A DNA stretch of 64,000 nt, taken from the NCBI RefSeq assembly GCF_003544935.1, contig NZ_CP032098.1:1798001-1862000 (forward strand), read 5' to 3'. How positions within the stretch are numbered: position 1 is the first letter of the stretch; each line of letters starts with the position of its first letter. The translations under genes were made by a program, and so were the position numbers. The notes beneath the pieces were generated by a model. That model was not told where the DNA came from. It did no database searches and was given only the letters and a program-made list of their open reading frames with translations. This document shows positions 36,948-46,234 of this stretch, in pieces. The stretch comes from Malaciobacter molluscorum LMG 25693 (GTDB lineage Bacteria > Campylobacterota > Campylobacteria > Campylobacterales > Arcobacteraceae).

Positions 36948-37826
36948 TTGTCAAAAACAAATAAATATCTATTTATTATCACAATAATCACTATTTTCTC
37001 AATCTGCTTATTATTTTATGTTTTATCAATTTTAAATAGCAGTGACAAACAACTAAATATATTAGAAAATGCACTCACAACTACAAAAAATCTTATTGAT
37101 GAACAAAAAAGATATGCTCTTTCTTTGTCTATATTATTATCAGAAGATAAAGAACTAATTAATAGCTTTATAAATAAAAATAGAAAACAAAGTTTTGATA
37201 TAATAAATACAAAAATAAAGACTTTAAAAAACTTCCAAAACAGCAACTTTCAAGTACAAATTCATAATAAAGATTTATCTACTTATTTAAGAAACTGGGA
37301 TTTTAATATTAAAAATATAAAACTTGCATCTTTTAGAGAAGGATTAGTAAAAGTAAAAGATAGTAAAAAACCACTTGTTTCAATAGAGTTAGGGAAAAGA
37401 TTAAATATTAAAGCTATCTCTCCAATTATTCATAACAATAAGTTTATTGGCTCAATAGAAACTATTATTGATTTTAAATATATATCACAATATTTAGAAA
37501 AAAAAGATTTTAAACTTTTTATTTTATTAGATAAAAAATATTTAAATATTGCAACAAACTTAAAAAATAATGACAAAATTGATAATTATATATTAGTAAA
37601 TGATGCAAATATAAATGATTTAAAAGATTTACAATTATCCAATATGAAAGGTTATGGTTATATGTCAAATGAAAAATATTCATTTGTATATTTTTCTTAT
37701 TATGATTTAAACAACAAACTTTTGGGATATATATTAACATCTATCGAAAATGAAAATCATATAAATTTAAATAATTCATTTGAATATAATACAATAAATA
37801 AAAATGAAAAGATACAAATAAAATGA
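36948..37826 (+). CDS. Membrane-anchored periplasmic sensor domain protein (Cache-like)
   Basis: A 292-residue protein with one N-terminal membrane helix (about 7-28), a helical linker, and a mixed domain resembling Cache/dCache sensors (LVSIELGKRLNIKAISPIIHN, KFIGSIETIIDFKYIS). It has no second membrane helix and no kinase, cyclase or receptor module, so it ends in the periplasm. The start is a TTG after GAGGTGA. It overlaps the response regulator gene by four bases, and so probably supplies signal input to the adjoining kinase. The Cache assignment is by pattern only. Confidence 0.7.
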   Translation: MSKTNKYLFIITIITIFSICLLFYVLSILNSSDKQLNILENALTTTKNLIDEQKRYALSLSILLSEDKELINSFINKNRKQSFDIINTKIKTLKNFQNSNFQVQIHNKDLSTYLRNWDFNIKNIKLASFREGLVKVKDSKKPLVSIELGKRLNIKAISPIIHNNKFIGSIETIIDFKYISQYLEKKDFKLFILLDKKYLNIATNLKNNDKIDNYILVNDANINDLKDLQLSNMKGYGYMSNEKYSFVYFSYYDLNNKLLGYILTSIENENHINLNNSFEYNTINKNEKIQIK

Positions 37827-38488
37827 AACTTTTATTATTAGAAGATGATTATGATTATAAAATATCAATAAAAGAGTACCTTGAATCACTTGATTATGAG
37901 ATTGATGATTTTGATAATGGAGAAGATGCTCTTCATGCAATATATGACAATAACTATCAATTATTGATCTTAGATATTAGAGTCCCTAAAATAAATGGGT
38001 ATGAACTAGTAAAAATGATAAGAGAAGATAATATAAATATTCCTGTAATTTATATAACATCTCTTACAGATATAAATAATCTAAGTTTAGGATATGAACT
38101 TGGATGTAATGATTATATTAAAAAACCTTTTTCACCAAAAGAGTTAAAGTATAGAATAGAACAACTAATAAAACTATTTTATACAAGAGAAAACAATAAA
38201 AGAGTTATACTTAATTCACAGTTTTCATATGACATTATAAAAAAACAACTTTTTAAACATGAAAATGAAATTTTATTAACCAAAAAAGAGAGTGAAGTTA
38301 TATTTACTCTAATTTCAAATAAAAATAGTTTTGTAAGTATTGAAAAATTAAGAAGTGAAGTTTGGAATGACAAATATATTTGTGAAGCTGATATTAGAGT
38401 TTGTATAAAAAAAATAAGAGATAAAACCTCAAAAGATTTTATAATAAATCAAAGAGGTATAGGATATAAGATTGATAGAAAAGAGTAA
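37823..38488 (+). CDS. OmpR-family response regulator
   Basis: A 221-residue regulator: receiver domain (acidic EDD at 7-9, phosphorylation site Asp51 in LLILDIRVPK, Lys in YIKKPF) and a winged-helix DNA-binding domain (about 130-221: LTKKESEVIFTLI, VWNDKYICEADIRVCIKKIRDK, GIGYKI). It overlaps the sensor-domain gene upstream and the kinase gene downstream. The likely target is unknown; the neighbouring thiosulfate dehydrogenase gene is a candidate. Confidence 0.93.
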   Translation: MKLLLLEDDYDYKISIKEYLESLDYEIDDFDNGEDALHAIYDNNYQLLILDIRVPKINGYELVKMIREDNINIPVIYITSLTDINNLSLGYELGCNDYIKKPFSPKELKYRIEQLIKLFYTRENNKRVILNSQFSYDIIKKQLFKHENEILLTKKESEVIFTLISNKNSFVSIEKLRSEVWNDKYICEADIRVCIKKIRDKTSKDFIINQRGIGYKIDRKE

Positions 38489-39629
38489 AAACTTTATATT
38501 TAAAATATCTTTATTTTATACTTTAATATTTATAATCTTTATAGCTGTGCCTTCATATTTTTATACAAAACTTGAATTAAAAAGTTATATAAATGAACAA
38601 AATATACAAATACTTGAATATACTCAGAAATTTCAAAAAGATATATATAATTTTTCACTATCTACAAATAAAATTTTTAACTTTCCAAAATCTTTTAAAT
38701 ATGAAGTTACATTATTAGATGAAAATAAAAAAGTTATATTTGAATCAAAAAAACAAAATAATTTATCAAAAAAACTAAGTTATGAAACTACTTTATCAAA
38801 AAAACTAAGTTATGAAACTACTTTATCAAAAAATAGAATAAATGCAAAATATATAATAATTAACAAAAATATTTCATATACTCAAATATATTTAAAAACT
38901 ATCATTTTATGTCTATTTATATCTTTATTTATGTTTATATCTATCTATTTTTTGATTAAAGCAAGTATTGATCCTTTTCAAAAAGCAAATGAATATTTGG
39001 ACTCTTTTTTTAATGATGCTATGCATGAGTTAAAAACTCCTTTGGGAATAATTCAATTAAATTTGGAGATATTAGATGAAAAACAGCCAAAAACAAAAGA
39101 GATATGTCGTAGTATAAATGCAGTAAAAAATCTATTTTTAGTTTATGAAGATATAGAATATTTAATAAAACAAAAAAGTGTAAAATACAATAAAGAAGAA
39201 ATAGATTTTTCAAACTTTTTAAATCAAAGATTAGATCAATTTGATAGTTTATTAAATCCTAAAAATTTAAAATTTAACCTAAATATAGAAAATAATTTAT
39301 ATATTTATATAAATAGAACTCATTTACAAAGAGTAATTGATAATACATTATCAAATGCAATAAAATACTCTTTTAAAGAGAGTTTAATCTCTATAAATTT
39401 ACATTCAGATGCAAAAAAAAATATAATTTTTAGTGTGCATAACGTTTCTAATAAAATAAAAAACAAGAAAACAATATTTAATAGATACTACAAAGAAAAT
39501 CATATAAAAGGTGGTTTTGGAATTGGGTTAAATATTGTAAAAAATATTTGTGATACCAATAATATACTAATTGAAGTTGATTCAACAAATAAAAATGGTA
39601 CTACATTTAAATATTATTTCTTAAAATAA
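38472..39629 (+). CDS. Sensor histidine kinase
   Basis: A 385-residue kinase. First membrane helix (10-33), periplasmic domain of only about 100 residues, second helix (about 138-160), and a cytoplasmic core with the phosphoacceptor box DAMHELKTPLGII, N box NTLSNAIKYSF and G box GGFGIGLNIVKNI. No HAMP domain is obvious. The start is a TTG inside the regulator gene (17-base overlap). The periplasmic domain contains a tandem duplication of ten residues (LSKKLSYETT), coded by an exact 30-base repeat. Confidence 0.92.
   Translation: MIEKSKNFIFKISLFYTLIFIIFIAVPSYFYTKLELKSYINEQNIQILEYTQKFQKDIYNFSLSTNKIFNFPKSFKYEVTLLDENKKVIFESKKQNNLSKKLSYETTLSKKLSYETTLSKNRINAKYIIINKNISYTQIYLKTIILCLFISLFMFISIYFLIKASIDPFQKANEYLDSFFNDAMHELKTPLGIIQLNLEILDEKQPKTKEICRSINAVKNLFLVYEDIEYLIKQKSVKYNKEEIDFSNFLNQRLDQFDSLLNPKNLKFNLNIENNLYIYINRTHLQRVIDNTLSNAIKYSFKESLISINLHSDAKKNIIFSVHNVSNKIKNKKTIFNRYYKENHIKGGFGIGLNIVKNICDTNNILIEVDSTNKNGTTFKYYFLK
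38763..38833 (+). repeat. 30-bp in-frame tandem repeat
   Basis: Two identical 30-base units (38763-38792, 38793-38822) plus 11 bases of a third lie in the part of the kinase gene coding for the periplasmic domain. Each unit encodes LSKKLSYETT, so copy number changes keep the frame. Confidence 0.9.
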
Positions 39630-39707
39630 ACTTAATTTATTATGTTATAAATAAACACAAAATTTACTTTCATTTTATATAATAACTGCAAATAAAAAGG
39701 AGTTAAA

Positions 39708-40637
39708 ATGAAACTATTACTTACAACACTAGCAGTTTCATCTATATTATTTGCATCAAATATACCAGATTTACCGACAAAATATCCAGCTGGAGAGTTA
39801 GGAAAGATGGTTAAACTTGGTGAAGCAATTATGAATGAGACAGATACACATCCATTAACAAAAGATTATGTGGGTAATAATCTAAAATGTAAAAGTTGCC
39901 ATTTAATTGGGGAGAGTGGAAAACCAGGAACAACAAAAACAATCGGAACATTTATAGGAACAGCAAGTGCTTTCCCTGCTTTTTCAAAAAGAGAAAAAAC
40001 AGTTCAAACACTACAAGATAGAATTAACAACTGTTTTATGAGAAGTATGAATGGAGTAAGACCAATAGTTGATACAAAAGCTTCAATTGCTATGGCTACA
40101 TATATCACTTGGCTTTCAACTGGACACAAAATAAAAATGGATGAACATAGACCATCAAGTCCATTGACAAGTGATAGATGGGCAGCAAAACAAAAGAAAT
40201 TTGCAGCTATTCAAAAAAAAGCAACTCACAAAAACTATTTAGCTGGTAAAAATATCTATCAAAATCAATGTGCATCATGTCATGGAATGAATGGTGAAGG
40301 TATTGCAACATTCCCTCCTTTATGGGGAAAAGACAAAACTGGGAAATGGGCTAGTTATAATACAGGTGCAGGAATGAGTAAATTAAATAAAGCTCCTGCT
40401 TGGATTCAAGAAAATATGCCTTTAGGTCAAGATGGAACTTTAACTGATCAAGAAGCAGCTGATGTTGCATTATTTGTTGATGCACAAGAAAGAGCAGATT
40501 TTAATTTGAAAAAAGGGTTATTACCTAAAGAAAAAATGGGTTATTATAATTCAAAAGTACATGAAGAAAAACATTCTGTAGAATCGAACTTCAAAGCTTT
40601 TGGTCTTGACTTACAAAAAATAAAAACAGGTAAATAA
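39708..40637 (+). CDS. tsdA: Diheme cytochrome c, TsdA-like thiosulfate dehydrogenase
   Basis: A 309-residue periplasmic protein with a signal peptide (to about residue 17) and two heme motifs, CKSCH (61-65) and CASCH (188-192). Between them lies SAFPAFSKREKTVQTLQDRI followed by Cys109 in NNCFMRSMNG; this is the pattern of TsdA, in which that cysteine is the axial ligand of heme 1. TsdA joins two thiosulfates to tetrathionate, or works in reverse. SoxA-type or other diheme cytochromes are less likely because of the Cys109 motif. AAAGGAG precedes the ATG. Confidence 0.78.
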   Translation: MKLLLTTLAVSSILFASNIPDLPTKYPAGELGKMVKLGEAIMNETDTHPLTKDYVGNNLKCKSCHLIGESGKPGTTKTIGTFIGTASAFPAFSKREKTVQTLQDRINNCFMRSMNGVRPIVDTKASIAMATYITWLSTGHKIKMDEHRPSSPLTSDRWAAKQKKFAAIQKKATHKNYLAGKNIYQNQCASCHGMNGEGIATFPPLWGKDKTGKWASYNTGAGMSKLNKAPAWIQENMPLGQDGTLTDQEAADVALFVDAQERADFNLKKGLLPKEKMGYYNSKVHEEKHSVESNFKAFGLDLQKIKTGK

Positions 40638-40656
40638 AAATTAAATTTTATTTACC
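40629..40656. terminator. Convergent hairpin terminator
   Basis: GGTAAATAAAA / TTTTATTTACC with a 6-base loop, overlapping the ends of tsdA and the esterase gene. Confidence 0.6.
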
Positions 40657-41205
40657 ATTGAAAAAATCTTTGATATTTTCAATATATCCTTCAAAATTAG
40701 TAAAAGAGTGATTGCCACCCTCTTTTACTATAATTTTTGCATTTGGCAATTTTTCTAAAGCTTGTCTATAGTCTAATACTTCATCACCTTTTTGCAATAA
40801 TAATAAAAAGTTTTTTTGATTCTTAATAACATTAACTTCAAAATTCTTTAAACTATCTAAATGCTTTTGGTTACATTCAAAAGTAGATAAATCATAATAA
40901 TTTATAGCAGTACCTATTTTATTTAATGTTTCATATGGATAAATTGTAGGATTAATTAAAACTGCTTTTAAATCATACTTATTTGCCAAATATATACTAT
41001 AAAATCCACCTAATGAAGAACCTATTAAATATATATTATCATCTATTTTTTTTATTAACAAAATCAATTGTTCTAAAGTATCTATTGCTAGATTTGGGAT
41101 ATTTGATAAAGATGGCAATATAATATCATTATCAAAAGTTTCTCTTAAAATAGAAGCTTTACCTCCAAAACCACTACTGCCAAACCCATGTATATAAATT
41201 ATCAT
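40648..41205 (-). CDS. YqiA/YcfP-like alpha/beta hydrolase
   Basis: A 185-residue protein starting IYIHGFGSSGFGGKA, with the nucleophile elbow GSSLGG (Ser at about residue 84), a late Asp in KGDEVLDY and the catalytic His in GGNHSFTNFE. This is the compact hydrolase family of YqiA/YcfP; the natural ester is unknown. Its start lies two bases after the EamA transporter stop. Confidence 0.85.
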   Translation of the reverse strand: MIIYIHGFGSSGFGGKASILRETFDNDIILPSLSNIPNLAIDTLEQLILLIKKIDDNIYLIGSSLGGFYSIYLANKYDLKAVLINPTIYPYETLNKIGTAINYYDLSTFECNQKHLDSLKNFEVNVIKNQKNFLLLLQKGDEVLDYRQALEKLPNAKIIVKEGGNHSFTNFEGYIENIKDFFNGK

Positions 41206-41206
41206 T

Positions 41207-42103
41207 TTATACCTTTACTTTTTTATCTCTTTGTAATAAAAAAGTTGCAATTGTAGAGATTATAATTCCTGGAACAACTGCAAGTTCTATTGCTTTATTA
41301 TCTATAAATAAAAGTAAAATTGCAACAGCAACAGGATTTAAATATATGTATGACATCACTTTACTAGGTCCTAAAACTACTGTACTTTTTTGATAAAAAT
41401 ATACAGTTAAAATAGTTGCACCTATAATTAAATAAAGCATATCATATAATAATCTTCCTTGTATTAAATTCCAATCTAAACTTTTATTAAAAATAAATAA
41501 TCCTAATCCCATCCAAATAGCTCCACCAATCAAAGTACAAAAAACTATAACAATAGGAATATCACCTTCTTTATATAAAAACTTTAAAGAAATAGAGTAA
41601 AAACACATAGAAATTGATCCCAAAATAAATATATAATCTCCACTATTTAATGAAAAATTTATAAGTAAAGATATATCTGCTTTGAAAATAACCCAGATGG
41701 TTCCTATTAATCCAACAATATAAACTATAAATTTATTAAAACTAATATGATCTTTAAAAATAAAAAAAGCCAATATTGCAGTAAACAAAGGTACTAAAGT
41801 ATATAGTGTTGCTGTATTTAATGCTGTCGTTGTTTTTAAAGCTTCAAACATTCCCATGAAATAAAGAGAATAAAAAAGGCTTATTATCATAGCTCTTGGT
41901 ATAGTAGAAAATACTTTATTTCTATATTCTGCTTTACTTAAAATCAAAGGTAATAAAATCAATATTGCACCAATAAATCTAAGAAAAGTTAAAGATATTG
42001 GGTTTACAACTGTTGCTAAATTAATAGAAGCAATAAAAGAACCAGCTACTAAAAATGTTGCAAATAATACATAAATGTTTGCTCTTAATTTTGAAATATT
42101 CAA
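41207..42103 (-). CDS. DMT-superfamily (EamA) transporter
   Basis: A 298-residue inner-membrane protein with ten predicted helices in two EamA repeats: the first begins LRANIYVLFATFLVAGSFIA with FLRFIGAILILLPL, the second ends with GPSKVMSYIYLNPVAVAILL. Members export amino acids or other metabolites. The substrate is unknown. It forms a tight pair with the esterase. Confidence 0.88.
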   Translation of the reverse strand: MNISKLRANIYVLFATFLVAGSFIASINLATVVNPISLTFLRFIGAILILLPLILSKAEYRNKVFSTIPRAMIISLFYSLYFMGMFEALKTTTALNTATLYTLVPLFTAILAFFIFKDHISFNKFIVYIVGLIGTIWVIFKADISLLINFSLNSGDYIFILGSISMCFYSISLKFLYKEGDIPIVIVFCTLIGGAIWMGLGLFIFNKSLDWNLIQGRLLYDMLYLIIGATILTVYFYQKSTVVLGPSKVMSYIYLNPVAVAILLLFIDNKAIELAVVPGIIISTIATFLLQRDKKVKV

Positions 42104-42186
42104 ACTACAATTCCTTATAAAAATTTTTGCAAAGTTTATAAAATTAAAGAATTTTTGTCATTTACATATGTTGAGAAAACAATAAA

Positions 42187-42609
42187 TTAGTTGTTGTTAT
42201 AATATATTGTTTCTTGAAGATTAAAAGTATTATCCATTTCTGTTTCTAATTCATCAGCAAAATAGATTATATAGTTTCCGCTCTCTTTAAAAATAAAATC
42301 TTTTACTTCTTTTGAATCTCTCCATGTTATTCCTTTTAGCTCTTTCATATTTAATTCTAATACTTTCAAAGATTTAAACTTTTCTTGAGGAAAAAGTTGA
42401 ATCGCTTGAGACACATCTTGTAAAATAAACCACTCATCAGAAGGTGTTTTTATTGCTAAATTATTTGGTAATACTTTTGGCAAATTTATTTTCAATATTT
42501 TGTTCTTTAAAGCATTTTTATCTACTTCTAACTCATTAGATGAAGAATGAACAAAAGAGAATCCAAGAAAAACTACAAATAATAATGCAATAAATTTAAT
42601 TTTTTTCAT
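42187..42609 (-). CDS. Exported protein of unknown function
   Basis: About 140 residues from the ATG at 42609 (GGAAT six bases upstream), preferred over an ATG at 42648 because the signal peptide MKKIKFIALLFVVFLGFSFVHSSS then lies at the very start. The mature part is mixed, with DEWFILQDVSQAIQLFPQ and GNYIIYFADELETE; no known domain was recognised. It is likely periplasmic. It is divergent from radA and not obviously in an operon. Confidence 0.65.
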   Translation of the reverse strand: MKKIKFIALLFVVFLGFSFVHSSSNELEVDKNALKNKILKINLPKVLPNNLAIKTPSDEWFILQDVSQAIQLFPQEKFKSLKVLELNMKELKGITWRDSKEVKDFIFKESGNYIIYFADELETEMDNTFNLQETIYYNNN

Positions 42610-42811
42610 TTTTAATTCCATAATAAAATAATCAACAAACTTTAACATAATATTGTTTTAATTTACTACTAGATTTTTTATGTTTTAATTATTTATATTC
42701 AAAATAGTGATATTTATGACAATTTGAAAGATTTTTAAATAATTTTTTATATTTTAGATAAAATAAAATAAAAATAAATTATTATAAAATTATTACTTTA
42801 TAGGAGAATAA

Positions 42812-44161
42812 ATGGCAAAAAAGAACAAAACTCTTTTTGAGTGCCAACATTGCGGAGAACAAGCCACAAAATGGCTAGGAAAATGTCCTAATTGTGGTGG
42901 CTGGGATAGTTTTATAGAATTAAATCAACAGCAACAAGAAATAATCAAACAAACAGCAAAAGTTATAAATACAACTTCAAAAGCTACTCCCATAACACAA
43001 ATACAACAAGATGATGTTACAAGATTTTCTTCAAATAATGATGAATTTGATTTAGTTTTAGGTGGAGGAATTGTTCCTGGTAGTTTAACTTTAATAGGAG
43101 GAAGTCCAGGGGTTGGTAAATCAACGCTACTTTTAAAAGTTGCAGGAAGTATTGCATCTTCTGGAAAAAAAGTTTTATATGTATCAGGTGAAGAGAGTGC
43201 AGGACAAATAAAACTAAGAGCAAATAGACTTGAAGCAAACAATGATAATTTATATCTTCTAAGTGAAATAAAATTAGAAGAAATAATGGATGAGCTTTTA
43301 AGACAAGAATATGAAGTTTGTATTATAGACTCTATTCAAACAATATATTCAAGTAATCTAACTTCTGCCCCAGGATCTGTTTCACAAGTAAGAGAGATAA
43401 CTTTTGAATTGATGAGAAAAGCAAAAGATAGTGAAATTGCAATGTTTATTATTGGTCATATTACAAAAGAGGGAAGTATTGCAGGACCTAGAGTTTTAGA
43501 ACACATGGTTGATACTGTTTTATATTTTGAAGGAGAAGCAAGTAAAGAGATAAGAATGTTAAGGGGATTTAAAAATAGATTTGGTTCAACTTCTGAAATA
43601 GGTATTTTTGAGATGACAAATGAAGGTCTAGTAAGTGCAAAAGATATAGCATCAAAATTTTTCGATAAATCAAAACCACAAAGTGGTTCTGCTTTAACTG
43701 TATCTATGGAAGGAAGTCGTGCATTAATTTTAGAAGTTCAAGCATTAGTTACAGAAAGTACATACCCTAATCCTAAAAGAAGTGCAACTGGATTTGATGT
43801 AAATAGATTAAATATGCTTTTAGCACTACTTGAAAAGAAAATTGATTTGCCTTTAAATCATTATGATGTATTTGTAAATATTAGTGGGGGAATTAGAATA
43901 AAAGAGAGTTCTGCTGATTTGGCAGTAATTGCTAGTATAATCAGTTCTTTTAGAGACAGACCATTATCTAAAGAATCAGCTTTTATAGGAGAAGTATCTT
44001 TAACAGGAGAAATAAAAGATGTATATTCACTTGATATGAGACTAAAAGAAGCACAAGCACAAGGTATAAAAAAAGTAATTTGTGCACAAAAACCAAATAT
44101 CAAATTGGACTTAAAAATATATCCAGTTGAAGAAGTTCCTAAAATGATAGAACTATTCTAA
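42812..44161 (+). CDS. radA: DNA repair protein RadA
   Basis: A 449-residue RecA-like branch-migration helicase. It has the N-terminal zinc finger CQHCGEQATKWLGKCPNC, Walker A GSPGVGKST, the RadA-specific KNRFG motif (GFKNRFGSTSE) and a C-terminal Lon-like domain (IKESSADLAVIASIISS). The length is as expected. It follows an AGGAGAA site and precedes ybeY by about 50 bases. Confidence 0.96.
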   Translation: MAKKNKTLFECQHCGEQATKWLGKCPNCGGWDSFIELNQQQQEIIKQTAKVINTTSKATPITQIQQDDVTRFSSNNDEFDLVLGGGIVPGSLTLIGGSPGVGKSTLLLKVAGSIASSGKKVLYVSGEESAGQIKLRANRLEANNDNLYLLSEIKLEEIMDELLRQEYEVCIIDSIQTIYSSNLTSAPGSVSQVREITFELMRKAKDSEIAMFIIGHITKEGSIAGPRVLEHMVDTVLYFEGEASKEIRMLRGFKNRFGSTSEIGIFEMTNEGLVSAKDIASKFFDKSKPQSGSALTVSMEGSRALILEVQALVTESTYPNPKRSATGFDVNRLNMLLALLEKKIDLPLNHYDVFVNISGGIRIKESSADLAVIASIISSFRDRPLSKESAFIGEVSLTGEIKDVYSLDMRLKEAQAQGIKKVICAQKPNIKLDLKIYPVEEVPKMIELF

Positions 44162-44210
44162 AAAAATATTAAAGTTATTTAGGTAATATTTCACAAAAAA
44201 CTGGGGTTTC

Positions 44211-44633
44211 TTGATGATAGAACTAGACAATCATGTTAATTTAGATATTGATATTGCGCTAATTGAAGAAATATCTAATAGTTTAACATCTAAAGATATT
44301 GAACTTATTATTACAGATAATGAACAAATAAGAGAACTAAATAAACAACACAGAAATAAAGATAAAGCAACAGATGTTCTTAGTTTTCCTTTAGAGTTTG
44401 ATATGCCAAATATGCCTTTAGGTTCAATTGTAATTTCAAAAGATTTTGTAAAAGATAAAGCAAAAGAGTATAATCACTCAATACAAAACGAATTTACACT
44501 TCTTTTTATACATGGATTACTTCATCTTTTAGGTTATGATCATGAAGTTGATGATGGTGAACATAGACAAAAAGAAGAAGAATTAATCACAAAATATAAA
44601 CTACCTGATAGCTTAATAATAAGGAATTCATAG
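44211..44633 (+). CDS. ybeY: Endoribonuclease/rRNA maturation factor YbeY
   Basis: A 140-residue zinc hydrolase used in 16S rRNA 3-prime processing and ribosome quality control. The metal site HGLLHLLGYDHEVDDGEH is intact, and the earlier NKQHRNKDKATDVLSFP segment is typical. The start is TTG 44211 or the ATG directly after it. The stop abuts the CaCA exchanger gene. Confidence 0.95.
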   Translation: MMIELDNHVNLDIDIALIEEISNSLTSKDIELIITDNEQIRELNKQHRNKDKATDVLSFPLEFDMPNMPLGSIVISKDFVKDKAKEYNHSIQNEFTLLFIHGLLHLLGYDHEVDDGEHRQKEEELITKYKLPDSLIIRNS

Positions 44634-45554
44634 ATGGATTTTATAATTTTTATAATTTCAATGTCTGCTTTGATTTATGGTGCTGATTTTATTATTCAAC
44701 AGAGTGAAAAAATTGCATTGCACTATAATATATCACATTTTGTAATAGGTGCAACTTTAGTAGCTGTAGGTACAAGTCTTCCAGAAATGGCAGTTTCTAT
44801 GTCTGCTTCTTTAAAAGGAAATGGAGATATTGCAGTTGCAAATGTAATAGGAAGTACAATTTTTAATATTGCTTTGGTTTTAGGATGTGTATTCTTAATT
44901 GCAAAAAAAATAAATCCAACTAGAGATCTTTTTGCAAAAGATTCAGCATGGTCTCTTTTCCCTATTTTAGTATTTATTCTAATGGCAATAGATGGTAAAC
45001 TAAATGCTATTGATGGTATTTTATTTTTATTTTTAATGGGTGGATATTTGATTTTTCTAATAAACTCAAATCAAGTTGAAGAGATAGATGAAGAACTTGC
45101 AAAAGAGAAGTTTGATTGGAAGAAAACACTACTTTTATTAAGTATTGGTTTTGTATTCGTAATTGTTGGAGCAGATTTTGCAATTGATAGTGCTTCAAAT
45201 ATTGCAAGAGAATTTGGCGTTAGTGAATGGGTAATTGGACTATTTCTTATAGCTTTTGGAACAAGTTTACCTGAATTAACTATCTCTATTAAATCTGCAA
45301 TGAAAAATAATGCAGACTTAGCAATTGGAAATATAATAGGATCAAATGTAGCCAATTTTACTATGGTTTTAGGAGTTAGTTCGATTGTAAATGACTTAAA
45401 AGTTGATTTAAATGCAAACTTTTTTGATATAGCAGCTGCATTTATAGTATCTTTAATGTTAGTATTTATAACTGCAAATAAGCTTTATAATAAATCTGCT
45501 GGAATTGCTTTATTAGTAGTATTAGCATTAGTAATACAAAATAGTTTAGCATAA
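44634..45554 (+). CDS. Calcium/sodium antiporter (CaCA family, YrbG-like)
   Basis: A 306-residue membrane protein with two homologous halves, each containing the alpha-repeat: VGTSLPEMAVSMSAS plus NVIGSTIFN in the first, and FGTSLPELTISIKSA plus NIIGSNVAN in the second. About ten helices. It exchanges calcium or sodium ions across the inner membrane. It starts directly after ybeY and ends in a convergent hairpin with the Fur-family gene. Confidence 0.92.
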   Translation: MDFIIFIISMSALIYGADFIIQQSEKIALHYNISHFVIGATLVAVGTSLPEMAVSMSASLKGNGDIAVANVIGSTIFNIALVLGCVFLIAKKINPTRDLFAKDSAWSLFPILVFILMAIDGKLNAIDGILFLFLMGGYLIFLINSNQVEEIDEELAKEKFDWKKTLLLLSIGFVFVIVGADFAIDSASNIAREFGVSEWVIGLFLIAFGTSLPELTISIKSAMKNNADLAIGNIIGSNVANFTMVLGVSSIVNDLKVDLNANFFDIAAAFIVSLMLVFITANKLYNKSAGIALLVVLALVIQNSLA

Positions 45555-45565
45555 AACTAAACTAT
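45541..45565. terminator. Convergent hairpin terminator
   Basis: ATAGTTTAG / CTAAACTAT with a 7-base loop, across the ends of the antiporter and regulator genes. Confidence 0.65.
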
Positions 45566-45966
45566 TTTGAACAGTTTGGACAAAGTCCAGTAAAAACAAC
45601 ACTTGATTGTTTAATAGTATAATTTTTCAGAGTTGTTGCTTCTTCTATTAAAGAAGAAACATTTAAATCTAGATCTTCTATTTTTCCACAAGATGAACAA
45701 ACTAAATGTGAATGTTCGTCTTTTACTAATTCATAAACTGATTTTGAATTTGGTATTTTAACTTCATTTAAAAATACTTTTTCTATCATCGCATTAACGT
45801 TTTTATAAATCGTAGCTAGAGAAATAGATGGGAATTTAGCTAAAAGTTTTTTATATAAATCATCAATATTCATATGACCATTTGCATATAACTCTTCAAC
45901 TATTGCAACTCTTTGTGGTGTCACTTTTAAATTATACTCTTTTAATAAAGTTGTATAGTTCATCAT
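45562..45966 (-). CDS. perR: Fur-family regulator, PerR-like
   Basis: A 134-residue repressor: winged helix with LKVTPQRVAIVEELYANGH and SLATIYKNVNAMIEK, then a dimer domain with the metal-binding HSHLVCSSCG and a C-terminal CPNC pair. The structural zinc site (two CxxC) is complete. It is divergent from desulforubrerythrin, a peroxide-defence enzyme, so PerR is more likely than Fur; this is inferred from context. Confidence 0.8.
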   Translation of the reverse strand: MMNYTTLLKEYNLKVTPQRVAIVEELYANGHMNIDDLYKKLLAKFPSISLATIYKNVNAMIEKVFLNEVKIPNSKSVYELVKDEHSHLVCSSCGKIEDLDLNVSSLIEEATTLKNYTIKQSSVVFTGLCPNCSK

Positions 45967-46084
45967 ATTTATCTACCTTTCCTTCATGAAATAATACTAT
46001 ATATATTTTTAATTTCCCATTTTTTTTATTATTAGTAAGTTTAATCAATTAAAATAAAAAGTTTACTAAGGATAAATAACTATC

Positions 46085-46105
46085 AAAGGAAAATAATTTT
46101 CCTTT
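46085..46105. promoter_or_regulatory. Inverted repeat in perR-rbr intergenic region
   Basis: AAAGGAAAA / TTTTCCTTT with loop TAA, in the 268-base divergent region. Nearby, TTAGTAA (about 46,034) and TTACTAA (about 46,064) form a loose dyad. Either could be a regulator site or a hairpin; no exact PerR box was confirmed. Confidence 0.3.
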
Positions 46106-46234
46106 AAGTTTCAAATAATTAAATTTATTAGAAGAGAAAAAATATCTTTATATTATAAAGATTAAATTTTAAGTTTATATGAAATATAATCAATAAAAGA
46201 TGATTTTCATCAAATATAAAATATAGGAATTATT

